Assembly: GCA_029260265.1 (NCBI GenBank)
Contig: JAJDDO010000019.1
Coordinates: 124,001-188,000, forward strand
Length of the DNA: 64,000 nt
Reading direction: 5' to 3'
DNA from: Phycisphaerales bacterium
GTDB lineage: Bacteria; Planctomycetota; Phycisphaerae; Phycisphaerales; UBA1924
This document shows, piece by piece, positions 12,228 through 21,169 of this stretch. The notes beneath the pieces are model-generated. The model was not told where the DNA came from and did not search any database. It was given only the letters and a program-made list of their open reading frames with translations. The position numbers and the translations under genes are program-made. Positions within the stretch are counted from its first letter, which is position 1, and each line of letters starts with the position of its first letter.

Positions 12228-12554
12228 CTATGTATTCACCGAACGCACCGAACGCATCGGCACACACTCAGGCACATCACGCACCCACCATCGCACACCC
12301 GGGAAGTACGCGGTCAACTCATCGAGCAACCCACGAGGCAAGCTCCCAAGCGTTGCCGGCTCGCCCCGGTACACCGAGATCACACCACAGCCAGAATCCG
12401 GCCGCACCGTCCCACTCGCCATGCTCCCCGCATCACCCGCGGGCGCATCTGAACCGATGACCATGCGCCATTCGCTCGTCATCCACCAGATGGTCTCATC
12501 GTGCTCAAGCATCGGTACCCCGTACCGACGAAATCGACCCAATTCTCGCCCCAC
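12228..12554 (-). CDS. Hypothetical protein
   Basis: 108 aa ORF with host-like codon usage, no recognised domain. Confidence 0.4.
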   Translation of the reverse strand: MGRELGRFRRYGVPMLEHDETIWWMTSEWRMVIGSDAPAGDAGSMASGTVRPDSGCGVISVYRGEPATLGSLPRGLLDELTAYFPGVRWWVRDVPECVPMRSVRSVNT

Positions 12555-12682
12555 TCAACCACAACCCCCCGAAATCACCTCAAGAAGGTCCGAGAGCACG
12601 CCAACCACACCATTTCCCCTTGACCCAAGCATGTTGGCATCTACACTCAACCTCGGCCTCAACCGCCGAAACTCCCAATCGC

Positions 12683-12755
<73 letters not shown>

Positions 12756-12764
12756 CTTGAAGAA

Positions 12765-12797
12765 AACGCCTTTGGCATAATGCTAAAGGCGTTTTTT
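12765..12797 (+). terminator. Hairpin/terminator following tRNA-Ala; hairpin part of module A
   Basis: AACGCCTTTGGCATAATGCTAAAGGCGTTTTTT. Confidence 0.8.
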
Positions 12798-12828
12798 GAT
12801 GGAGTGACTGGGTTGATGATTTGTGGGT

Positions 12829-12860
12829 TGACCCGCTCTGACCCGTTTCTTGACCCGCTA
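12829..12860 (+). repeat. Module A: three direct TGACCCGNT words at 12829, 12839, 12851
   Basis: TGACCCGCTCTGACCCGTTTCTTGACCCGCTA; first word 74 nt after tRNA A73. Confidence 0.9.
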
Positions 12861-12978
12861 GGTCAAGCAAACAAGTTCATTTGGTACATATACCTCTTGT
12901 ATTCGATACGGATTTGTAGATAATGGCAGATCGAGGAATCCACCTCGGCTTTATTGATTTTGAAGAGGGAAACCACAC

Positions 12979-15030
12979 ATGCGTTTTGATTTCTTTGCCG
13001 CCGTTTTGGGTACTGCTATCGTTTGCTCCGCTCCGGCTCAAGCTCAACTTGAGACAGTCTTCGTATACCAAGGGAGCCTGATGGAGGCTGGGGAACCGGC
13101 CAATGGTGAATACGAGTTCCAACTCCGTCTCCTCGACGACCTGAACTTCCAAGTCGGCACCACGCAGTTCTCATCAGCGGTCATCAACGAGGGCATCTTC
13201 CAGATCGATATGGACTTTGGTCTAGGAGCCTTCGACGGGTCCACACGGTATTTAGAGATTTCTGTCCGTTCATTCATGGATGGCGGTCCGTACATCACGC
13301 TTTCGCCGAATCAACTGATTACCTCAACCCCTGTTGCCCAGTTCGCACTCTCTGGTAACGAAGGACCGCAAGGTCCACAAGGTGTGCAGGGCCCTCAAGG
13401 CGACGCAGGTGCAGCGGGCATGACCGGAGCTGATGGATCTCAGGGTATCCAAGGGGAATCTGGAAACGACGGCCTCCCCGGTGCAGAGGGCATGCAAGGT
13501 ATTCAAGGCGCCCAAGGTAATCCCGGAACCCCCGGCGATTCGCACTGGACACTCAATGGCTCAGCAACCTACTACACCACAGGTAATGTTGGAATCGGAA
13601 CTGCTTCGCCGATCTATCCGCTCCAAGTGCAAACCAATGGTGAGCGTGCGGTACATGCCTCGACAAGTAGTACCTTGGGGCGCGGTATCTATGGTGAAGC
13701 GACGGCCGCTTCTGGTTTCACCTACGGTGGTCGGTTCCTGAGCGAAAGCACATCGGGGCGAGGCGTCTTCAGTGTTGCCAACGCCTCCACTGGAACCACC
13801 TATGGTGTGTACGGCCAGAGTTCCAGCACATCCGGACGCGGCGTGTACGGCAGGGCCGTCGGCTCCACTGGCACCACCTTCGGTGTGTACGGCAACAGCT
13901 CCAGCCCATCCGGACGCGGCGTGTACGGTGAAGCTACTGCTTCCAGTGGCGACACCTTTGGCGTGTACGGTCAAAACTCAAGTACATCTGGGCGCGGTGT
14001 CTTCGGAGAGGCCACTGCTACCAGCGGCTCCACCTATGGTGTGTACGGCCGCTCTTCCAGTACTTCAGGGCGCGGCGTCTTCGGCTGGTCCTTCGCGAAC
14101 ACCGGCGTCAACTCCGGCGTGCAAGGCCAGAGCAACAGCACATCCGGGCGTGGCATCTTCGGCTTAGCAACCGCCGCCACCGGCGCCTCCTACGGCGTGC
14201 TGGGGCAGAGTGACAGCACATCCGGACAAGGAGTCTACGGCGCGGCCACTGCCGATACCGGCGAAACATACGGCGTGCACGGTCTGAGCGAGAGCTTATC
14301 TGGGTTGGGCGTTTACGGGGAGGTCACCGCCGTCGGAGGCACCCCCATCGGTGTGTTTGGAAAGAGTTCCGCTCCGTTCGGGCGAGGCGTCCGTGGCTGG
14401 GCAAGCGCTGCTACCGGCACCTCCTACGGCGTGCAGGGGCAGAGCGACAGCACAAACGGACGCGCACTTTATGGCAGTGCCACAGCCGGTACCGGCGTCA
14501 ACTACGGCGTGTACGCTTCAACCAATAGCTCAGATGGCTATGCCGGCTTCTTTTCAGGTGGAAAAAACTACTTCGGCGGAAATGTCGGTATCGGAACCAG
14601 CTCACCAACCTTCAATCTTTCAGTCTCTGGCAGCGCTGGTAAAACCGGCGGAGGCTCATGGGCGGTGTTCTCTGACCAACGCCTCAAGAAGAACATCACT
14701 TCAATGGCCGGCTCGCTCGATACGATCTCAGCATTGCGTCCTGTGAACTTCGAATACACAGCGAAAGATCATTTCTCCTACACCCCCGGCGTGCAGTCGG
14801 GCTTCATTGCTCAAGAAGTCCAAGGGGTAATCCCGCAATGGGTAAACACCGCTGATGATGGATACTTCTATCTTGATCAGGTTGGCTACGAAGCATTGAT
14901 CGTTGATGCGATTCAGGAGTTGCGGGCTGAGAAGGACGCCGAGATTTCAAAGAAGGATCAGCAGATTTTGGAACTTCAACTTCGTCTAGATCGTATTGAG
15001 CGGATGATGGTTCTCATTGCAGACAAATAA
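12979..15030 (+). CDS. Secreted collagen-like/repeat protein with C-terminal S74 intramolecular-chaperone-like domain (paralog 1)
   Basis: Signal peptide, GPQGPQGVQGPQG repeats, 26-aa STSGRGVYG repeats, C-terminal SDQRLKKNITSMAGSLDTISALRPVNFEYTAKD...GFIAQEVQ. Confidence 0.85.
   Translation: MRFDFFAAVLGTAIVCSAPAQAQLETVFVYQGSLMEAGEPANGEYEFQLRLLDDLNFQVGTTQFSSAVINEGIFQIDMDFGLGAFDGSTRYLEISVRSFMDGGPYITLSPNQLITSTPVAQFALSGNEGPQGPQGVQGPQGDAGAAGMTGADGSQGIQGESGNDGLPGAEGMQGIQGAQGNPGTPGDSHWTLNGSATYYTTGNVGIGTASPIYPLQVQTNGERAVHASTSSTLGRGIYGEATAASGFTYGGRFLSESTSGRGVFSVANASTGTTYGVYGQSSSTSGRGVYGRAVGSTGTTFGVYGNSSSPSGRGVYGEATASSGDTFGVYGQNSSTSGRGVFGEATATSGSTYGVYGRSSSTSGRGVFGWSFANTGVNSGVQGQSNSTSGRGIFGLATAATGASYGVLGQSDSTSGQGVYGAATADTGETYGVHGLSESLSGLGVYGEVTAVGGTPIGVFGKSSAPFGRGVRGWASAATGTSYGVQGQSDSTNGRALYGSATAGTGVNYGVYASTNSSDGYAGFFSGGKNYFGGNVGIGTSSPTFNLSVSGSAGKTGGGSWAVFSDQRLKKNITSMAGSLDTISALRPVNFEYTAKDHFSYTPGVQSGFIAQEVQGVIPQWVNTADDGYFYLDQVGYEALIVDAIQELRAEKDAEISKKDQQILELQLRLDRIERMMVLIADK
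13662..14540 (+). repeat. About 11 imperfect 78-bp (26-aa) tandem repeats within paralog 1
   Basis: Consensus STSGRGVYGxATAxTGxTYGVYGQSS; unit starts at 13747 and 13825 are 78 bp apart. Confidence 0.85.
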
Positions 15031-15032
15031 AT

Positions 15033-15176
15033 GCATGCAAGAGGTCGAGAGTTCAAATCTCTTCGTCTCCACTTATAGAAAACGCCGCTGGTTTGATGCC
15101 AGTGGTGTTTTTTGATGGATACTGAGAATTGGGGAGATATGGACTGACCCGCTTTGACCCGAATTCTGACCCGCTA
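15033..15176 (+). repeat. Module B: tRNA-Ala 3' fragment + hairpin/terminator + TGACCCG triplet (15145, 15155, 15167)
   Basis: GCATGCAAGAGGTCGAGAGTTCAAATCTCTTCGTCTCCACTT identical to the tRNA-Ala 3' part; hairpin AACGCCGCTGG..CCAGTGGTGTT; begins 3 nt after a stop codon. Confidence 0.95.
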
Positions 15177-15194
15177 AGTCTGTCTAAGTTGAAT

Positions 15195-16328
15195 CTACTT
15201 GCCTGCATGGGAGAAGTCGGTGATGTCTTTGCCGTCGTAGCGATAGAGTTGGCCGTGGTTGCCTCCGAACCAGATGTTTGAATCATGATCTTCGATGATG
15301 AAGTTGATAGCTTGGAATGTGGTCCCGTCTTGATCGATGATTGTTACGAATTGCTTTCCATCAAATGTACACAAATCTCCGTTGACAATGCCTATCCAGA
15401 GGTTGCCGGTGGAGTCTTCGAAGATTGCCGAGATGCTTGTGCTGCTTGTACCGTGGGTTGAATGGAAGTTGGTGAAAGTTTCGCCATCAAAACGATCGAG
15501 GCCGCCTTTCTGGTTTCCGTTGCTCCCGATCCAGACATTGCCTGATCTGTCTGCGTGTATAGATCTGGTCGTGTAGTCGCTGAGTCCGTCTTCAACGGTG
15601 AAGTGCTTCATGCTCGTGCCGTCGTATCGGCTGACTCCGCCACGGGTGAGCGATGTGAACCAGATGTTGCCCTTGGTGTCTTGGGTCAGTTCAAGGACAA
15701 CATTGTGGTAGAGTCCATCGGTTTGTATCAGGCCGTGATTTGCAAGATGGCTGGTGAAGTTTTCTCCGTTGTAGTGGTATGCTCCGAAACCATTGGTTCC
15801 GATCCAGAAGTTCCCGTTGCGGTCTTGGAGCATGTCTGTGACCTGATTGGGATTGACGACGGGGTAGGCTTTGTCGAGCCAGCTTGAAGAAATTCTGACG
15901 TGTGGGATTTGGATGTGTGCAAAGTTTTCGCCGTCGTATCGGCACATGCCATCGGGCATCCCGAACCACATGTTGCCTTCGCTGTCTTGCATGATCGAGG
16001 TGACTTGGTTGTCGCTCAGGCCGTCTTTGGTGGTTATGTTGGTGAATGACTCGCCGTCGTAGCGGTAGATGCCTTTGCTGTTTGATGAGAACCAGAGATC
16101 GCCCTTGTCATCTACAAAGCCGTCTCTGAATGTGTTTGCGGATTTGACTGCGGCGATGCGTTTGTCAATCGCATTGCGGGTTGTTGCGTCAGTGGTGTAG
16201 TTGTCTTCTGGACGCTCGATTGTCAATTCGGGTGGTGCTATGTAGTTGCCTGAGAGTCGTGCGAAGTTCGGTGTTGGAAGCAGAGTCTGAGCGAGAAGAA
16301 CGATCGGGATGAATGTAAAATGAATCAT
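15195..16328 (-). CDS. Two-component-regulator-type beta-propeller protein, secreted
   Basis: Repeated WFSSNSKGIYRYDGESFTNITTKDGLSDNQVTSIMQDSEGNMWFG units, signal peptide. Confidence 0.85.
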   Translation of the reverse strand: MIHFTFIPIVLLAQTLLPTPNFARLSGNYIAPPELTIERPEDNYTTDATTRNAIDKRIAAVKSANTFRDGFVDDKGDLWFSSNSKGIYRYDGESFTNITTKDGLSDNQVTSIMQDSEGNMWFGMPDGMCRYDGENFAHIQIPHVRISSSWLDKAYPVVNPNQVTDMLQDRNGNFWIGTNGFGAYHYNGENFTSHLANHGLIQTDGLYHNVVLELTQDTKGNIWFTSLTRGGVSRYDGTSMKHFTVEDGLSDYTTRSIHADRSGNVWIGSNGNQKGGLDRFDGETFTNFHSTHGTSSTSISAIFEDSTGNLWIGIVNGDLCTFDGKQFVTIIDQDGTTFQAINFIIEDHDSNIWFGGNHGQLYRYDGKDITDFSHAGK

Positions 16329-16395
16329 GCTGTGCTTTCGGCTTCGTGGTATTTGGGATTAGTTTGTAGGAGAACGCATAGTCAGACCATGGATT

Positions 16396-16481
16396 GCATG
16401 AAGCCAGTGGCGATATTTGGTGTAGTGAGAGCGTTGGTGGGTTTGGGCTTGACCCGCTCTGGTCTGATTGCTGACACGCTA
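16396..16481 (+). repeat. Module C (degenerate): hairpin remnant + TGACCCG triplet (16450, 16460, 16472); tRNA part lost
   Basis: GCATGAAGCCAGTGGCG at the same 54-nt distance from the first word as in module H; third word TGACACGCT; 0/+10/+22 register kept. Confidence 0.75.
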
Positions 16482-16573
16482 AGCCATAGCTGGAATAGCG
16501 CAATCTCAGGAAACGAGGGAGCATCAGTATTGCTCGAATTGCAACTCGTCATTCCTGGTGATGTAGACCTCAT

Positions 16574-17779
16574 ATGCGCACAATCCCATTACTGTACATA
16601 CCCGCCGTCTGTCTCTTACTCATCCTGACTGGAAATCAGGTTTCAGCTTATCATGCACCGCATTCAGACGTGTCTACTTCAGACCATGATCTGGATATTC
16701 CATCTGTGTTTTTGATGAATCGGGGTGCCATTTTTTCTGAGAATGAAGAGGTATCAAGTTCGTTGCATGATGCTGTCGGAGAACTGATCACGGCGATTCA
16801 CAGCGGGGATATCACAGAGCGACTTGTATCTAGAGAAGATCGTGAACGGTATTCATTCTTTATGAAGGCGTTGAGTCGACTGAAAATTGAATCTGATACA
16901 GAATCTCATCCACCAATGGTGTTGAAGTCTTTCTCTCCAGATGGAGGCACAAGCTTCCTCATCACGATTGCATTCAAAAGTCAAGGCGTGAGCAGCGATC
17001 AAATCGAGAAGATTATCGAGTTTCACGCATATCCGGACAAGGAAAAATTCAGTTTCAAAAGTCCCTTTGAGTATCGAACCCGAGCGCTCAGTACTGTTAC
17101 CTTTGGTGATGTTCAATACTACTACTCAGGATCGATCAATCATGAACTGGCACAGCATTTCGTGAGCTTCAAACACCAACTCGAATCTGATCTAGGTACT
17201 GCGAAAAGACCATTTCAATACTACTGCTTTGAGATCCTCGACGAGTTACTCAGGGCATACGGAATTGTGTACGACTGTACACGGTGCAACTGGTTGAAGG
17301 AAGATCTTGGGTTCATGGATGACAACGGGAGTGTGTTCGTGACAGGAACCGGGAATGAGAGCTTCATCTTTGATTTTCTCGTCGATTACATGAGTATGTA
17401 TTGTGATCAGGATGGCGATCTGTACCCGCCATTTGTCTACGGAATGGCTGCCTATTTCGGTGGATATGGACTCAGCGGAGATGATCTTCAAACACTCAAG
17501 GCGCAGTTCAGAGACGAGCGAAGGCGAAACCCAGAAATCAACTTCCTCGATGAGTATCGGAAAGGGCGGAGGTCTTCAATCCAACGTCATTTCACGCATT
17601 ATGTCATCGGGGCATTCATCTGTGAAGAAGTTCTGGATCGCCATGGATTCGAGAGTGTTATGAAACTCGCACGTTCTGGCCGAGATGGCGAGCAATTTTT
17701 CAACACGTTAGAAACGCTTCTTGGTGTGAAGGAGTCGGATTTCCACGATATGGTCACTGGGCAGATTCGATCGGAGTAA
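16574..17779 (+). CDS. Secreted protein of unknown function (peptidase-MA-like architecture, no clear HExxH)
   Basis: Signal peptide MRTIPLLYIPAVCLLLILTG; 401 aa. Confidence 0.6.
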   Translation: MRTIPLLYIPAVCLLLILTGNQVSAYHAPHSDVSTSDHDLDIPSVFLMNRGAIFSENEEVSSSLHDAVGELITAIHSGDITERLVSREDRERYSFFMKALSRLKIESDTESHPPMVLKSFSPDGGTSFLITIAFKSQGVSSDQIEKIIEFHAYPDKEKFSFKSPFEYRTRALSTVTFGDVQYYYSGSINHELAQHFVSFKHQLESDLGTAKRPFQYYCFEILDELLRAYGIVYDCTRCNWLKEDLGFMDDNGSVFVTGTGNESFIFDFLVDYMSMYCDQDGDLYPPFVYGMAAYFGGYGLSGDDLQTLKAQFRDERRRNPEINFLDEYRKGRRSSIQRHFTHYVIGAFICEEVLDRHGFESVMKLARSGRDGEQFFNTLETLLGVKESDFHDMVTGQIRSE

Positions 17780-17790
17780 ATGTCGTCAAA

Positions 17791-17883
17791 TAAATTTACA
17801 CTTACGGTAGCGTTTTTTTGATGGAGTGACTGAGTTGGTGAATTTGGGGGTTGATCCGCTCTGACCCATTTCTTGACCCGCTA
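17791..17883 (+). repeat. Module D (hairpin mostly deleted): tRNA-end remnant + TGACCCG triplet (17852, 17862, 17874)
   Basis: TTACACTTACGGTAGCGTTTTTTTGATGGAGTGACTGAGTTGGTG...TGATCCGCTCTGACCCATTTCTTGACCCGCTA, 11 nt after the stop of the 16574 gene. Confidence 0.85.
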
Positions 17884-17940
17884 AGTTGGTATATTCTCAA
17901 TGAAGACTAGAAGACCTAGAGGTTGACTAACACGCATTCA

Positions 17941-18327
17941 ATGCAGATCGGGGTATCGAGAATGATCAAGTTTGTTATGTGTTTGACTCGTCACGCAGAA
18001 ATGACTCGTGAAGAGTTCAGAGATTATTGGGTGAAGAAACATGGACCATTTTTCATGAGCAACGCTGATGTCATGGGTGCAAAGAAATATGTGCAATCAC
18101 TCACTTTAGACACACCATTGAATGAAGGGCTCAGGAATTCTAGAGGCATGCTTCCAGAATTCGACGGTGTTGCAGAAGTCTGGTTCGAGTCTGAAGAAGC
18201 ACTCATTGCTGGAATGAGTTCCGTAGAAGGGCAAAAACTCAGCGCAGCATTGTTGGAAGATGAAGGCAATTTTGTGGACCACTCCAAGTCATCTGCGTTC
18301 ATAGTTAAAGAGCATGAACTCTCGTAG
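17941..18327 (+). CDS. EthD-like dimeric alpha+beta barrel protein
   Basis: MIKFVMCLTRHAEMTREEFRDYWVKKHGPF...; true start within 17923-17962 uncertain. Confidence 0.75.
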   Translation: MQIGVSRMIKFVMCLTRHAEMTREEFRDYWVKKHGPFFMSNADVMGAKKYVQSLTLDTPLNEGLRNSRGMLPEFDGVAEVWFESEEALIAGMSSVEGQKLSAALLEDEGNFVDHSKSSAFIVKEHELS

Positions 18328-18365
18328 GTCTGCGTGGAATGTAATTTTGGGGCAAATATCGAAGG

Positions 18366-18499
18366 AGATGTGAGTTCGACTCTCATCGTCTCCACTTACA
18401 GAAAACGCCTTTGGCTTGATGTCAAGGGCGTTTTTTGATGGATTGAGGGAGTTGCCGATTTTGGGCTTGACCCGCTTTGACCCGTTTCTTGACCCGCTA
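18366..18499 (+). repeat. Module E: tRNA T-arm/3' end + hairpin/terminator + TGACCCG triplet (18468, 18478, 18490)
   Basis: GATGTGAGTTCGACTCTCATCGTCTCCACTTACAGAAAACGCCTTTGGCTTGATGTCAAGGGCGTTTTTTGATGG; 74 nt from tRNA end to first word. Confidence 0.9.
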
Positions 18500-18643
18500 G
18501 GAGATTGAAACCAGGATCTAGAATGAGGATATGGGAAGATTGGTCATCCGTATCTGAATTGTTTCAACTTGCACTATGTTCAAACACCGCCATCATCGGT
18601 GTTCAACTCGTTGCCATAGGAGTAGTAACGGGTAACATATTCT

Positions 18644-19522
18644 GTGAGTAGCAAATCCAAAATACGTATTCAGGACATGCCCATACTCGATGTGGTTTTT
18701 GAAATGGGAGGCGGATACGTTTTGGATTTCACAAACGCCTCTTTCGCCTCGTTCTTTGCAGAAGAGATTGGTGTCAATATCGATTTGCCTCAGTTCTCTG
18801 TCGAAGGCGGAAGCAAAGGTAAGCGACTACGGTATTTTCTTCGTCAAGCAAATCAGAAGACTGCTCTTAAGACATTGCAGGCACTGTGGGAGTACCGAAA
18901 ATCTATTAAAATTTTAGCTAACGATGAAGAGCTTTCCCCAAAAGTGGAATCTGCATTTTTTGACATTGTTTGTCGTCTTGGTGGAGATCGACCTGCAGTC
19001 AAAGATTCTCCAAAACATGTCTCCCCGCAATTCAACAATGATGATCTGCAAGCGTTAGAAGCAAAGCTGATTGAGGTGAGTGAGCTAGAGCCTCATCCAC
19101 GTGGGTATGCATTTGAGGTATTTCTGAAGGAACTATTTGATGTATATGGATTGGGTGGTCGAGCGAGCTTCAGGCTGGTCGGAGAACAAATCGATGGCAG
19201 TTTCGTTCACTGCAACGACACTTACCTCCTTGAGGCCAAATGGACAAACCTACGAGTTGATGCAGCAACATTGAGATCATTCAATGCGAAAGTTGAAGAC
19301 AAAGCAGCATGGTCTCGTGGGCTTTTTGTAAGCCAAAATGGTTTTACTGAAGACGGTTTGACAGCTTTTGGGCGTGGAAAGAGTGTCATTTGTATGGATG
19401 GGCTGGATATATACGACACTCTAAATCGGCGACTTAGTTTTCCAGATGTGATTGCTTTGAAAACTCGGTATGCAGCAGAAACTGGGAGCCCGTTCGCAAG
19501 AGTTCGAGAACTTGGTTTATAA
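18644..19522 (+). CDS. Mrr-like restriction endonuclease-fold protein
   Basis: GTG start; C-terminal GYAFEVFLKELFD...YLLEAKWTNLRVDAATLRSFNAKVEDK...GLFVSQNGFTEDG resembles Mrr_cat. Confidence 0.7.
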   Translation: MSSKSKIRIQDMPILDVVFEMGGGYVLDFTNASFASFFAEEIGVNIDLPQFSVEGGSKGKRLRYFLRQANQKTALKTLQALWEYRKSIKILANDEELSPKVESAFFDIVCRLGGDRPAVKDSPKHVSPQFNNDDLQALEAKLIEVSELEPHPRGYAFEVFLKELFDVYGLGGRASFRLVGEQIDGSFVHCNDTYLLEAKWTNLRVDAATLRSFNAKVEDKAAWSRGLFVSQNGFTEDGLTAFGRGKSVICMDGLDIYDTLNRRLSFPDVIALKTRYAAETGSPFARVRELGL

Positions 19523-19724
19523 GAACCCATAGATATCAGCACCATTCGGTGCATAAACGGGTAGTTTTATAGTTACGGTACAATGAAACTGAACACAAAT
19601 ATGTGTTTCTGACAGCCGTTTATGCTCAAAAATGTGTGGTTTCATATTGCTGATATTGGCAATCATGTTCTGGTGTATAATTTGCTATAGAGCAAGTGTG
19701 AGAATTCAAAGTGGGAGGCAATTT

Positions 19725-20597
19725 ATGCCAACAGAAATTAGAGTTGATTATTTTTGGTTTGAGACAAACAGTGGAACTACGGACGATCTGATTCAAGCGT
19801 TGGATCAATGGAGTGAAGGGTTTGATGGCACCTATATCGAAGGCTCATTTGATTCCCATGAGTTCCGAATGTCAAAGATAAAATGGATCAAATCCGCTGG
19901 ACGCTTGTCAGGGGTTATGTACAAAAAGCGACCCACAAATCTTCCAGACGAACTTGACGATGAAGGTGAACGCACTGTCGATATTGGAGAAGATGCTTCG
20001 ATTGGCGATCCTGTTTGTTTTTGCTATTACCCAAGAAAAAACGCAGCAGCAATCCAGTTCAATTCGGTTGGCGCAAGGCATTCAACATTGAGGAAATTTT
20101 TGAATCGCAATTTTGGTATCCAAGATATCATTCACACATCGCCAATGTTTAGCGATGAAGCTATCGAGCGTTTAGAGAATATCAATATCATCCGCTCTCT
20201 AGATCTGACACTGCGTAACCCAAGGCAGATTGAAAATTTAAGTGAAGAGTTGGGCGAAGGGGGACTAGGAGGGGATATCGACAACTTGTTGACTAACTTG
20301 GGAGGAGTCAATATTTCAATTTCTATTTCTGTTGGGCAAGATCCCAAAGGATCAATGGATAGAGGGAATGTCATGGGTTTCATTGGCAGTCTCTTGAGAA
20401 AAGAGGAAGTTTGCACAAAGCTCCAGTTAAAAGGACGGCCTGGAGCAGGTGATGAAATCGAACCATTGGATCTGCTCAACGACACCATCAAGGAATACAT
20501 GGAAATTCCTGATATGCCAAGTGGTCGTTCCATCGATACGAGTAGATGTTTGACGAAAATTCATACAGCATTCACAAAATTGATGAATAACGGGTAG
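19725..20597 (+). CDS. Hypothetical protein, second gene of accessory cluster
   Basis: Start at 19725 preferred (upstream GGGAGG); ORF opens at 19632. Confidence 0.55.
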   Translation: MPTEIRVDYFWFETNSGTTDDLIQALDQWSEGFDGTYIEGSFDSHEFRMSKIKWIKSAGRLSGVMYKKRPTNLPDELDDEGERTVDIGEDASIGDPVCFCYYPRKNAAAIQFNSVGARHSTLRKFLNRNFGIQDIIHTSPMFSDEAIERLENINIIRSLDLTLRNPRQIENLSEELGEGGLGGDIDNLLTNLGGVNISISISVGQDPKGSMDRGNVMGFIGSLLRKEEVCTKLQLKGRPGAGDEIEPLDLLNDTIKEYMEIPDMPSGRSIDTSRCLTKIHTAFTKLMNNG

Positions 20598-20627
20598 AAT
20601 TAGCTCAGGAATCAATGGAGACTGCAA

Positions 20628-21152
20628 ATGACTGAGAGTCTGCCCGATCCATCAAGGCGAGAAAAGTTAAACAAATTCCGCAAAAATAAATTGCGAGGCA
20701 TTATTGAACAATGGTGCCCATACCTATTTGGAATTTCAGCCTTTGTTTGCTCGTTGTCATTTGTACAGATATCCCTTGTGCAGTATCAGGCATTTGTAGA
20801 TAATGTTCTTCCGATCGCTGTTACAATTGCATCTGTTTTTGCTGGATTCCAAATGACGGCTCCAGCTATTCTTGTGGCCATTGATGATTCTGCTTCAATT
20901 TTGTATTTGAAAAAACGAGGGTCGTACAAAAAATTCGTCCACTATATTCGAGAATCAATAATCAGTACAATTCTATTTATACTCCTTTCCACAGCGCTAA
21001 TACTAATCCACGCATTCGATTCTAATCCACCGGTAAATCGGCTAACCCTTTTTTCTCTATCTTCGGGCTTATTTGTATTGATGATCGCAAGCAGTGTCAG
21101 AATAGTTTGGTTTATGCTGCGGATACTTTTGGTCGAAGTAGAAAAGGTATGA
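20628..21152 (+). CDS. Hypothetical protein with about four TM helices
   Basis: 174 aa; YLFGISAFVCSLSFVQISLV, VLPIAVTIASVFAGFQM, IISTILFILLSTALILIHAF, LFSLSSGLFVLMIASSVRIVWFML. Confidence 0.6.
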   Translation: MTESLPDPSRREKLNKFRKNKLRGIIEQWCPYLFGISAFVCSLSFVQISLVQYQAFVDNVLPIAVTIASVFAGFQMTAPAILVAIDDSASILYLKKRGSYKKFVHYIRESIISTILFILLSTALILIHAFDSNPPVNRLTLFSLSSGLFVLMIASSVRIVWFMLRILLVEVEKV

Positions 21153-21169
21153 AGCGTATCGAGGCCAAA

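Noticed and set aside
12829-12860. TGACCCG words as plasmid iterons or a replication origin
   Set aside because: They recur after tRNA fragments at constant distance, no Rep gene is present, and only three words occur per site.
13662-14540. Regular 78-bp repeats as a CRISPR array
   Set aside because: Repeats are in-frame coding units without unique spacers; no cas genes in the window.
15033-15071. Calling the B, H and J fragments as additional tRNA genes
   Set aside because: They lack the 5' acceptor strand and D-arm, so they are displaced 3' ends rather than functional tRNAs.
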